Made by a program: the position numbers and the translations under genes. A stretch of DNA of 64,000 nt, from positions 57,184-121,183 of the forward strand of contig JAOBSW010000531.1 in assembly GCA_026214975.1 (NCBI GenBank), read 5' to 3'. Source of the stretch: Gentiana macrophylla. Its lineage: Eukaryota > Streptophyta > Magnoliopsida > Gentianales > Gentianaceae. Shown here in pieces: positions 35,862-47,071 of the stretch; positions within the stretch are counted from its first letter, which is position 1, and every line of letters starts with the position of its first letter. The notes below the pieces were generated by a model. That model ran no database searches. It saw only the letters and a program-made list of their open reading frames with translations, and had not been told where the DNA came from.

Positions 35862-37720
35862 TTCTGGCATTTTATTCATATACAAAAGCATCAAAATTTG
35901 TAATAAATGGTTGCCCAATAAAATTTGTTAGTGTGTAGAAACTATCAACCATCAAGATTTAGAGCAAAGAGAGAAAAGGGAAATTACCGGTATGTTGCCA
36001 TATCGTTGCTAAAATTTGGAAGGAAATGTCTTAACTTCATTAAGTTGTAGCGATCCATCGAAGATTACTGGGCCAATGATGCCAGTTTTGTGCGTATTGT
36101 ATGACCGTCTATAGACAACACGGTGTTTTCAATAGTCTAATTAATTTTCACTTAATCGATACAAAAGAATGAAGAAAAAATACATTTCAATCAACAGAAC
36201 AAGAAAGAATAAAAGGAAAATTAAGCTGACATGCACATGGAAGAATAAATCTAATAGGAATTATCCGTACCTAGATTTTGGGCAGATAAGATACACATCC
36301 GTATGACTATGAGCTTGAATTTTTCACAGAGTGTGCTTAAATCCATCACCTTGTCCATAAATCCTAAACGTATGACTGCATTGATGCATATGCAAATCAA
36401 TTAAATCTCTAAATGTTTCACAGCTTCTTTATTTTCTTCCTCCAATCAAGCATCAAAATAATACGACTTCATCAAGAATTGGAGAGGCATATTGAGTTTC
36501 AGATCTTCAAAATCCGAATATTTATATGACAAAAATAGCGGATAAATCATTCTTAAATTTATCAAAGAAGGAAGTAATCCTTAGAAAGTTACATCTCTCA
36601 CGCACCCAAACACGGAACCGGAGACAACCACAAAGAGGAAATAAAATACATTGAGCATCAACCAGTCATTGAAGTGGTTTCCAATTAAGTACATGCATAA
36701 GAAAATGAAAAGGAGTTGAAGAGAAAAGATCACCACATAAATCAATCTCAAAAGTAATACTTCATTCCAATATTTTACAGGAATCCTCTAAAAAGATTAA
36801 AAATTCAAGCAACTTGAACTCACCTAGACACTAAACAAAGCTCGCGATACTCTAATAACTCAAAACAAAACAATACAATACAGATAGAAATCACATTTCT
36901 CCACACGGAGATATATTCTCATCTATAAAGGGATAAAAGAAAAGCAGTCATAAGATGGATATATTATACATACTTGACATGAATTAATTCAAAACATACA
37001 ATATGGCGTCTTTGGTACTAAAGTGCCATTTAATAGAGAGTATAGACTCATTCATTGAAAGGTTTACCTCCAAAAATACCCCTGCAGAATAGTGGTTTCA
37101 TAGCATTAGTAAATTACCTTCTTGAAATCATTGAGAATCCTGGACCAAGGAGTTGAGGAAATGAAGGGGAAATGTAGAAAAGCAACAAATACACTAAGCA
37201 AATCAGAATTTCATCAACGAATGCAGTATCTACTAACTCAAACAACAAAAATCCCGTAAAATTCATTAGCAGAAGTAAGTTTATGCAAATAAACACCTTG
37301 CCTTACCTAATTCTTTTAAGGGAAAACCTAATTAAATTAGAAAACTTGTAAAGAAGACAAAATAGATAAATACCCCAATGTTTAAGCAACGGAAACAGAA
37401 CAAGAAGAAAGTAAAGAGAGGACCTAAATCTTTTTAAAATGAGGTTTGTTGAGCCTTTTAAAATGTTGAATCGGTTCACCAGCATCCCACAAGTACATCA
37501 GCAAGAAAGGCCATCCTCAAGCTCAAAGTCTCAAACCCAACATTCTTCTACTCGCACCAATTGCTAAACTGCACAACCATGCTCTTAAAAGCAAAATCAA
37601 AACCTCATTGGAAAAGAAAGAAGAAAACAGAGCTCAAGGCTAAATGGCAAGCCAGATCATACTATAATCGAGCAACCACGGTTACAAGAAAAAAGAATTA
37701 GATCTCATGAAATAGGAGCT
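35862..37720. other. A/T-rich sequence, no gene recognised
   Basis: Between the duplication and the MULE TSD. On the minus strand there are intron-like stretches and the short MAFLADVLVG frame near 37514, but no supported gene. Confidence 0.4.
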
Positions 37721-38400
37721 ATAACTTAAGCGGCAGTGAGTAAAGACGGGTCTTTGATCAAAATAGTTGTGTAAAAAGGTTTTCTTTTGAAAAAATGAGT
37801 TTAAAAGGGTGTTTTTGTAGAATATCTATTCTACCCCTGTTTAATATATCCACCCTATCCAAATCATTAATCTCTCCCCATTATCTCTCTCCCAAATCCC
37901 CAATCAATGTCGGGAAATTAGTTTTTGTTGTCGGAAAACGGATAACCGCCAATCATCGTCGGAAAAACGGGCTTCCCGTCAAATCATTGCCGGAAAATCA
38001 CGATTGACCCATCATCCGGTGGTTTTTCCTCTACTTCAACGTCTGGTTGTCCTCCGTTCTCTTCCACTTTCATTTGAGCTCGATTTTTGGTCATTCTGCC
38101 TATTTGAGGACATATATTTTGGTGAGTTAACTTCCTGTTAGAAGCCCCATTTGTGTGGTTTGGTCCTATTTGTTTCTTGATTAAATGACATTGTTTAATT
38201 TGTATATGGTTTAATGGAGTGTATCTTGATTGATTAAATTGCTGCTATTGAAGAAAATGCCACAAGTTGTTTGATATGCTTAGAACCTGTTTCTTAAATT
38301 CGAACTTATTGTTGCATCTCTTTATAATGGTTTTAGACACTCTTGGATATGACAAATTTAATGTTAATGATGAATACTGATGACTATTAATTTGAATTAT

Positions 38401-38943
38401 AGATGTGCCATGGTTGATGAAGATGAAGCTTGGTTTATTGTGTGTTATCCGGTTGGGTTTGAGGAGAATATGGATGGTGTTTGGTCTTGGTCATTCGTGA
38501 ATCATGAAGTAGAAAAATTGTCGACAACCGTATTTGTGAAAAAAAAAAAATTCATATGGTGAGTTGTGTGAAAAATTGAGAGTTGAATTGGGAATTGACA
38601 CAAGTATTTATCATTTTGAGATTAAATGGATGGCCCCCATAGGTAAAGCTTTGCCGATGGTAATTACTTGTGATAAGCAGTTGAGACATTTCTTGTTGGT
38701 TTATGAACCCAGGAAAGATGCGTTATTAGTATCTTTGAAATGAAAAGAAGCCGATATGTCTATTGAAATTGAAGCAAGAAACCGTGATGATGTTATTGTG
38801 AATGAAGAAGAATATGTTGAAGAGGCACCTTTGAACATAGTAAGTCAAGATACATGGGAGGATAATAAAATTATGCAGGATGTTCCAGCGATTATGAAGG
38901 ATGTTGCAGCAATTGCGATTGTTTTGCTTCAAAATGGAAGATG
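38401..38943 (+). pseudogene. MULE transposase N-terminal (PB1-like) region, broken
   Basis: The first piece begins at ATG 38401 or 38410 (MVDEDEAWFIVCYPVGF) right after an acceptor-like TTATAG. A shift in the A-run at 38539-38551 leads to a second frame with SYGELCEKLRVELGID, FEIKWMAPIGKALPMVI and DKQLRHFLLVYE. This order (Tyr-x-Glu-Leu, helix, then a Pro...Ile-x-x-Asp-x-x-Leu-x-x-Phe-Leu stretch) resembles the PB1-like domain at the N-terminus of many plant MULE proteins. A TGA at 38741 interrupts it; the same frame continues to 38943 with acidic sequence (MSIEIEARNRDD). The zinc finger and DDE core are absent. An upstream exon ending near 38120 (TTTTG/GTGAGT) is possible. Confidence 0.6.
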
Positions 38944-39327
38944 ATGTGTTGTTAATGTGTATTGATGTACATGCCTTTTGGTTAGGCATTAAAATTATGA
39001 CTTTTGTGTATTTATTATGTTCAAGTAATTAACTAAACGAGATTTGGCATTAAAATGTGTATGACTTTTGTGTATTTACTATGATCGAAGAATTAATTAA
39101 ACGAACTTTGGTACTATTTATTGGGATAGGATCCTCTCAAGTATGCATGATCCAACCACACACCCCCAAAGTGTAAAACATCTAGCCATTGATTAACTTT
39201 TTCCAAAACTACGTAGTTTAGTTCATTACATGTAAAAACACCAACTTAAGGGTAAAGTACTTGAGAGGATCTTGACCCCTATTTATTTTGGTTTGGTTTG
39301 GTTCTTTTGTACGCATTATGGAATATG

Positions 39328-41605
39328 GACCTATATTGAACCTTTACCACCATAATATCCACCTATATTGGACCATATTCCATGGCGATGCACCTATACC
39401 GAACCCTTACCACCGTAATACCCTATGTATAACTCATTCACATCACATAACCCTTGTTATGGTCCATATCCCATGGCGATGCACATATACCGAACCCTTA
39501 CCACCGTAATACCCTCTGTATGACTCATTCACGTCACATGACCCTTCTTATGGTCCATATTCCACGGCGATGCACCTATAATGACCCGTTACCACTATAA
39601 TACCCTCCGTATGACCCATTCACATCACATAACCCTTCTTATGGTCCATATCCTATGGCGATGCACCTATACCAAACCCTTACCACCGTAATACCCTCTG
39701 TATGACTCATTAACATCACATAACCCTGGTTATGGTCCATATCCCATGGCGATGCACCTATACCGAACCCTTACCACCGTAATACCCTCTGTATGACTCA
39801 TTCACATCACATAACCCTTGTTATGGTCCATATCCCATGGCGATGCACCTATACCGAACCCTTACCACCGTAATACCCTCTGTACGACTCATTCACGTCA
39901 CATGACCCTTCTTATGGTCCATATTCCACGGCGATGCACCTATAATGACCCGTTACCACCATAATACCCTCCGTATGACCCATTCACATCACATAACCCT
40001 TCTTATGGTCCATATCCTATGGCGATGCACCTATACCGAACCCTTACCACCGTTATACCCTCTGTATGACTCATTCACATCACATAACCCTTGTTATGGT
40101 CCATATCCCATGGCGATGCACCTATACCGAACCCTTACCACCGTAATACCCTCTGTACGACTCATTCACGTCACATGACCCTTCTTATGGTCCATATTCC
40201 ACGGCGATGCACCTATAACGACCCGTTACCACCATAATACCCTCTTTATGACCCATTCACATCACATAACCCTTCTTATGGTCCATATCTTATGGCGATG
40301 CACCTATACCGAACCCTTACCACTGCAATACCCTCTGTATGACTCATTCACATCACATAACCCTTGTTATGGTCCATATCCCATGGCGATGCACCTATAC
40401 CGAACACTTACCACCGTAATACCCTCTGTACGACTCATTCACGTCACATGACCCTTCTTATGGTCCATATTCCACGGCGATGCACCTATAATGACCTGTT
40501 ACCACCATAATACCCTACGTATGACCCATTCACATCACATAACCCTTCTTATGGTCCATATCCTATAGCGATGCTCCTATACCGAACCCTTACCACCGTA
40601 ATACCCTCTGTATGACTCATTCACATCACATAACCCTTGTTATGGTCCATATCCCATGGCGATGCACCTATACCGAACCCTTACCACCGTAATACCCTCT
40701 GTACGACTCATTCACGTCACATGACCCTTCTTATGGTCCATATTCCATGGCGATGCACCTATAATGACCCGTTACCACCATAATACCCTCCGTATGACCT
40801 ATTCACATCACATAACCCTTCTTATGGTCCATATCCTATGGCGATGCACCTATACCGAACCCTTACCACCGTAATACCCTCTGTATGACTCATTCACATC
40901 ACATAACCCTTGTTATGGTCCATATCCTGTGGCGATGCACCTATACCGAACCCTTACCACCATATACCCTCTGTATGACTCATTCACGTCACATGACTCT
41001 TCTTATGGTCCATATTCCACGGCGATGCACCTATAATGACCCGTTACCACCATAATACCCTCCGTATGACCCATTCACATCACATAACCCTTCTTATGGT
41101 CCATATCCTATGGCGTTGCACCTATACCGAACCCTTACCACCGTAATACCCTCTGTATGACTCATTCACATCACATAACCCTTGTTATGGTCCATATCCC
41201 ATGGCGATGCACCTATACCGAACCTTTACCACCGTAATACCCTCTGTACGACTCATTCACGTCACATGACCCTTCTTATGGTTCATATTCCATGGCGATG
41301 CACCTATAATGACCCGTTACCACCATAATACCCTCCGTATGACCCATTCACATCACATAACCCTTCTTATGGTCCATATCCTATGGCGATGCACCTATAC
41401 CGAACCCTTACCACCGTAATACCCTTTGTATGACTCATTCACATCACATAACCCTTGTTATGGTCCATATCCCATGGCGATGCACCTATACCGAACCCTT
41501 ACCACCGTAATACCCTATGTATGACTCATTCACATCACATAACCCTTGTTATGGTCCATATCCCATGGCGATGCACCTATACCGAACCCTTACCACCGTA
41601 CTTGA
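39328..41605. repeat. 91-bp tandem array, 25 copies, 273-bp higher-order repeat
   Basis: The marker GGTCCATAT recurs every 91 bp from 39370 to 41553, with one 1-bp deletion near 40970. Three monomer types are told apart by short variants: A (TTGTTATGG, CCCATGG), B (TTCTTATGG, TTCCACGG, AATGACCCG) and C (TTCTTATGG, TCCTATGG, CCGAACCC). From 39825 to 41371 they follow A-B-C repeatedly, which gives a 273-bp higher-order unit; extra A units lie at both ends. Because 273 is divisible by three, open frames of 60-80 residues appear by chance. Confidence 0.92.
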
Positions 41606-41950
41606 CTTGGATGCGATGATTAATTACAAGCTAATTAAGCATGGTACCATATGTATCAACAGAATGTTACAATCCTACAAATTGTTTTGTCTGTAAAACA
41701 AGTAGTAGTGTGTTTTAGGTGTGAAACGAACTTCAACTTGTTTTTGTTACAGAAAGTTCTAAATTTGAGCTAGATTAGCTTAAAAAACAAAATGTAACCA
41801 TATCCAAGGTTTACATACAAACACAAACAAATCAACCATTACAACAAAACCCATGGATAATATGTTTAAGTTAGAAGTTTCATAATAATACATACTAAAT
41901 CAACACAAACCAAATGTTCACAAATCAGATGACCACATACACAAAACATA

Positions 41951-42373
41951 CTAAACACAAGGATCTTCTATATCTGATAAGTATTCAAGGGGAATGTCTG
42001 TGTATCCCATTTCCTCATTTTCAGAATCATAACATTCCCATGGTTTCATAGCCACTTCGTCCTCAAATTCATAATCATAATATACACGTGCAAATTCTTT
42101 AGGATCTAACATCGGTTCATAAACACCCCAAGGATTCCAAATTCTCTGTCTATGCTCATAGTCTTCTTCGATACGCCTCAGTTCCTTATCAAGTTCTTCA
42201 AAATTAAAGGCAAATTCATTACCATCAACCTTATCCACTTCAACCTTATCCACTTCACATCTGAAAATGTTATCAACTTCTTCTTTGTAAGCCTTTAGAA
42301 CTTCAACTTCATCTTCACGATCCACAATACACATCTCCATCTTTCGAATGTCCTTGCAATATTGACAAGTCAC
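41951..42373 (-). CDS. Acidic protein of unknown function in MULE
   Basis: This 140-residue open frame is rich in Glu and Asp, with a CQYC pair near its start and a central DKELRRIEEDYEHRQRIW helix-like stretch; the tail is EYLSDIEDPCV. I do not recognise the family. The first codon is GTG, preceded on the minus strand by a long T-run and AAGTAG, a good splice acceptor, so 42373 is more likely the start of an internal exon than a translation start; an ATG lies 11 codons in. It could be a second gene of the MULE or a captured exon. Confidence 0.45.
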   Translation of the reverse strand: MTCQYCKDIRKMEMCIVDREDEVEVLKAYKEEVDNIFRCEVDKVEVDKVDGNEFAFNFEELDKELRRIEEDYEHRQRIWNPWGVYEPMLDPKEFARVYYDYEFEDEVAMKPWECYDSENEEMGYTDIPLEYLSDIEDPCV

Positions 42374-43305
42374 CTACTTCGTAAAAAAAAAAATCAACTT
42401 CATAGATTATATATTTTAGATTATAGGCTTAGCATCAATAAATAAATTAATGTATTAAGTAATCAAAACTTCAAAAACAAAAGATCTGAACCAATTGAAA
42501 TCGAAAGCTAGTCAAATCTAGAAAAGCATTACATTCGGAGTATGAAAGGATTGGATTGCAATATTCAAACATTTTCTTCTATATGAGAAAACGTTGATCA
42601 ACATAGTACTAACTTGAAACAACCAGATTTATGTCTAAGTTTGGTTCTTTGACCTAAGCTCCACCAAATTTATTTTGAAGCCCGTCGAGATGACAATCCA
42701 TTGATGACAAACCCAACAATTGGAATGCAATTTCCTTATAAAAAAGCAGCAGAAACTTGCAATGTGAGATTTTCACTACTGAAACTTCAAATGATGATTT
42801 TCGTAAAAATATCAAAAGCTTCAAACTTCTATAATTTCGATGGCATACCTTCTATAATTGCACAATTTGCAATGCACTTCTTCTCTGTGATTTGTTGTGA
42901 TTCCCTGCGATGGTTTGCTGTGATTGCTGTGATTCCCTGTGATTTGAAGGTAATGAAAGGTCGGGTGGTGGGTCTAAGAAGAAAGGGAGAATTCGTAAGA
43001 AGAAAGGGGTTTACGAATGGCTCTTGCCGGAAATTGGGTAATTTTGCCGGAAAAATATGTTCACATCCACGGTCCCAAGCGAGAAGGCGTAAAATTAGTT
43101 TGTTTTGGAAAGAAGAACCAGAATTAATGAAAGGGAGAATGGTTTAAGAAAAAGTAATGAAGAAATTAATGATAAGAGTTGATTTAGGGATATTTAAACA
43201 ATTTTCTTTTTTAAAAAACTAAAAAATGTGGGAAATTATGGTCAAACCGTTTTTCCCAACTCTTTTTCCAAAACACCCGTCTTTACTCATTCCCCCATAA
43301 CTTAA

Positions 43306-43698
43306 ATGGGTTTTGAGACGCAAAAAGGAAATAAGTGTAAATGTCATGGGGTAGTTGAGTAAAACAGGGTAACTAACATCAGATTTGATGAAAATTACAA
43401 AGAAATTCGCCAGATTTAGTGCAAGGGGCAGGTGGAGCAGGTGCCTTTGAAGAGTTTCTTTACTTTTTTTTTTATTATTTTTTTTTTTAAATTTTTTTTT
43501 TTAAGGGAACAACTACCTTTTTCAAGAGTATATAACGCAAGTGAGGGATTATATATTTCTGCATCAATGGGCCCAAAAGAAAAGCCCACAACTTTTGCAA
43601 TATATATCTGCCTGCAAGGAAGAGGAAATAATTAAACCAAATGCTCTCAAAGTTGAACACGTCACCAGCTTCACTCTCTTTTTATTATATATAGTAAG
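43306..43698. other. Host sequence right of MULE
   Basis: It continues the sequence left of 37721 after removal of the MULE. Poly-T run at 43450-43503. No gene recognised. Confidence 0.4.
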
Positions 43699-43699
43699 A

Positions 43700-45750
43700 A
43701 ATATATGTACACACGCCTGGTCATCGAATACATAACTATAATCCGGCCATTTCCAGTTTCTTTTCCTACGTCCAATATCTTTCCAACATCACCAACAATC
43801 TACAGAAGTACTTTTGTCTTCTCCACCATAATAACAATCTACAGTTGTGTTTTCTTCACCATGATAAGCAAGACATGAACCGCCTTGTACCTCCTCTGCA
43901 CAAACACCATTCGGCACTCGAAAAGGATCATTGAGTCACAACGATTCTATCAACCGTCGTCTTCTCGGGAGAACCTACCAGTCACACCGCCATTCCCTTC
44001 ATTTCACTTTCCGTCGCTTCCGAAAGGTGTTGGCAGTTGCAACCAGAGAAGGGATTAAGGGATTCGTGGGGTGAAATTCACTAGACATTTTTGCTACAAC
44101 TTTGGAGTAGTAGATACGTTGGATTAATTAGGAATTTGTGGCTTTGGGTAACAAACTAATATAGGGAGAAGAGATAAAGCTGGGAGAATGTACTAGTGAT
44201 GATTTTGGTCAAGGTATTATCCAAGCAGTTTTTGGAGAAATAAATAAAAGGAAAATGATATGTGCACTACAGTTGTGTGTAGTGCACAAACCACTACATG
44301 TGTCCAAGCCCTTGATTAAAGTGATCAATTATTATTTATGGTGGGTCCCAACAGAATATGTGGTGTTGATTGTGTTGTGCAAGATGTTTTGGTTGAAAAA
44401 GTAGTGGATGTATCACTACTCTAAATAAAAACAAGACAAAACAAAATTGATGATATGATCGGAAGCAGTTACATGTCAATTCGAGTTATAAATAGTAGAT
44501 GTCGTATCGTTGTTAAGATTCCTAAAGATATGTCACTGATAACGTTTATAGCGGTTTTCCACTAATCGAGGCGAGTCTTTTATTTTGATATAAAACCAAA
44601 AGTGTGTTTTATATTATTTTCAAATATTTTGCGTATATTATATTGAATGGACTTTTAAACTCGGAAGTTATTTTCAAATGATTTCTTTAAAATTAAACGA
44701 CTTGATTTGAGCTAGTGCACATTTTTATAAATAAATAAAACTGATACTTGGAATTGACGGATAATACTTGCTCGCTCGCTCATTGCACGAAAGTGTCAAA
44801 GCTCTGGTGGCTAGGGGGATTAGATTTACTGTTCTAGGAGAACGGCTAGTCACCGATCTTGGGGCCTCTTGACTCGAAGTCTTTCCGACAGTAGCTAGAG
44901 TGCTCACTCGTAAGAGTGGAGACGGTACCTTTTCCCTGAAGATTCATGCTACAGCCGCTGACGGTAGGTGTGTGGGTCCTAGGGCATGGAAAGAGTTGGC
45001 TGGAGCCGTGTAGGAGGTTTGCACGGTGAAGGTTGATTCTTTTCACTGACAATCGGCCGGAGTTGTCAGGCATGGCTAGTTCTCATGGAGTGCGGTTGAA
45101 ATCCAATTGGTAAATCTGGTGTTTGGCGGTACTTGACTCATCGGCTCGGCCAAAGCTGGTGCTAATGAATGAACAAACGTGTTTTCTTTTTAAACTCGTG
45201 CACTATATACTTTATAAATTTGTTTTATTATTCTTGCTCAATTAGTATTTCAAAAATTGTTACTAACTCGTTTTTGCAGAGATAAGAGGACTTCCGCTGA
45301 AATTTTTCTGAAACAAACTTTATTTATTTATATATATAGTATAACACTTGCACACGTGGCTCATACGACCACTTTCTTTGTCGACGCCTCATTTTTTCTT
45401 GTTTCTTTGTTTTTTTTCCTTTCATAAATACATATATACAGGTTTTTGATGGAGGGAAAAATAAGAGTTTAGGTGAAGATATTGTTCGAAAACCGAGTAA
45501 AGGGGAAAATGGAACGTGTTGCGCATCCTAAAATAGTTAGTTACAACTATTGTATTTCATTTGTGGAATTATTGTAATGTAATTAATTATTGAAGTAATA
45601 GTAAATTCATTTGTGGATTTAGTGAATTATTTTGCGGATTTATTTTGTTATATTGGGAATATAGTCTTTTTATTGAAGTCACGGCGAGAGCTTCGCAACC
45701 CCTCCTAGAATGACCCCAGTGGACCTAGGGGTCGGGAGTAGGGTATCATA
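43700..45750. repeat. Right edge of the 33-kb block, LTR-like
   Basis: No coding region. The tail (45680-45748) with GCGAGAGCTTCGCAACCCCT and GACCTAGGGGTCGGG resembles chromovirus LTR ends. It borders TGTAA (45751-45755), matching TGTAA at 12686-12690. Together with 12691-14471 it may be one old LTR split by the Helitrons. The exact last base (ATCA or ATCATA) is uncertain. Confidence 0.5.
44262..44287. repeat. Short perfect hairpin
   Basis: GTGCACTACA and TGTAGTGCAC face each other across a 6-nt loop. It could be one end of a decayed MITE; no partner end was found. Confidence 0.7.
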
Positions 45751-47054
45751 TGTAAGGTTAGAATTCAGGTAAATCTGTGATGGCCTGAAATGACTTTATA
45801 GATCTTGTTTTGAAGGTCTAAGTTACATATAAGGACATAATCTTAGTTATTTTTATGAGATAAAAAAGGTTTGCTCTGATCTCACAAACTTAAGGATCAG
45901 ATGAATAGTAGCATCTCAGTTTTTGAAGAAGTGTAAAAACTGTGTTAATGCTCAAGCTCAATTGTTTTGCTGAAAAAGCAACATTAGGACAACTGAAGCA
46001 CAATCCAGCTAATCAGTTTAACAAGGAAAATTGGAACGTTGAAGAACAAGCACTTTGATTGGTCGATAGTCTGACAAGTCAGAACGGCTACTAACAAGTC
46101 TGACAAGATGATGTTAAAATCCAATATGAACGTTGAAGGATTCAAAATTTGAACGTTGGAGTTCACCTATATACAGAGGACTTATTGACTTAGCAACAAG
46201 GATCAAATACACTTGTGCAATTATTCTGAACTATCTTTCTGCGTGAATTAAGTTATTTCTAAATCGTTCTCATTCATCATCTGTGCGTACCAAGACAAAT
46301 CCCGAAAATCTTCTAGGTGTTCAACCTTTTCAAGACTTATCAAGATCCAAAACTTGAAGCTACAAGTGTGAATTACTTACTTGATTCAACCCAATTTTGA
46401 TTTGATCAAAGGTCTGGACTGTGAAGCATCCGTTCTAGGGTGTCAAGGACAGGTGATTGCAGTCTGGGTGACTGTGTGTGGTGGAGTTTGTGAAGAGGCA
46501 AATCAACCCTTTAAGGACCAGTGAAGCCTTTGGAGAGTAGCAATTCAACATGTTGTTCAAGTGTTTAGATTGTGAAGCTAGGGATTAGTGAACTACAATC
46601 AACTATGATTTTTTTGTAACTGTAACCTCAAAGAGACTAGTGGAATTTTACCTCCTACATCATAGGGGAAGAGTGGAATGACAGGATTACACCACCTGAA
46701 ACCACTATAAAAACCGTGTTTTTATTTGTGCATTTACTTTATGCAATTTACTTTACGCACTTACTTTATTGCAAGTTATTTTTACTTATCTCAGCAATCT
46801 AACTCTTGCATACAAACTGATTGAACTCACACCAAGCACCAAACTGAGTTTCACCAAAACTCAGCCCAACATACTTTCAAATAGAACAACATAACTTAAA
46901 GGCTAATTAATTTATTCCTCTACATTTAACTCACTTGTATAAAAAGTCAGCAGACCTTTTCTCATATCGGTTATCTTAACTACATAAAAAGTTTTAAGAG
47001 GCAAGTTTATTCACCCCCTTTAAATTTGTCCAAAGCCTTTACAATGGACCAGCA
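45751..47054 (+). repeat. 3' LTR of SIRE relic, right piece
   Basis: Similarity to the right-hand SIRE LTR resumes here (GTTAGAATTCAGG against GTTAGACTTCAGG at 52126) and continues through AAGGACCAGTG, GTGAAGCTAGGGATTAG and TTCACCCCCTTTAAATTTGT to the end CCAGCA at 47054. It completes the LTR begun at 12247-12690. A TATA-like CACTATAAAAACCG is near 46700. Confidence 0.85.
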
Positions 47055-47071
47055 AGATTATATGTAAAATG

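Larger units (their letters stand above)
37730..43296. mobile_element. Mutator-like element (MULE), TSD ATAACTTAA
   Basis: This 5567-bp element is flanked by the 9-bp duplication ATAACTTAA (37721-37729 and 43297-43305). Its inverted ends share TGAGTAAAGACGGGT and match at 19 of 22 positions. Contents: a broken transposase-type N-terminal domain (38401-38943), a 91-bp tandem array (39328-41605) and an acidic open frame on the minus strand (41951-42373). No DDE catalytic core is visible, so it is probably non-autonomous. Confidence 0.88.
35466..43699 (-). mobile_element. Probable second Helitron shell, interrupted by MULE
   Basis: On the minus strand the 5' end at 43699 reads TCTTACTATATATAATAAA, close to the left end of the first Helitron, and the 3' side ends GAGCACGAGTGCCTCTTTTT plus CTAG (35466-35469) followed by T. 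The hairpin is imperfect. Without the MULE it would be about 2.7 kb. Minus-strand sequence near 37514 has a short frame beginning MAFLADVLVG that stops at a donor-like GCTG/GTGAAC, as in a captured first exon. The base before the 5' end is T, not the usual A. Confidence 0.35.

Noticed and set aside
39288..40451. Open frames of 60-80 residues with repeated HITLLMVHI/YTEPLPP motifs, at first like a repeat protein
   Set aside because: They are translations of the 91-bp tandem array; the 273-bp unit is divisible by three, so frames stay open by chance.
39328..41605. Regular array, considered as a CRISPR array
   Set aside because: Monomers are contiguous with no unique spacers, and the context is a plant transposon.
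44725..45073. Two overlapping minus-strand frames in a moderately GC-rich stretch
   Set aside because: No domain recognised; the area is LTR-like and the frames overlap one another in different phases.
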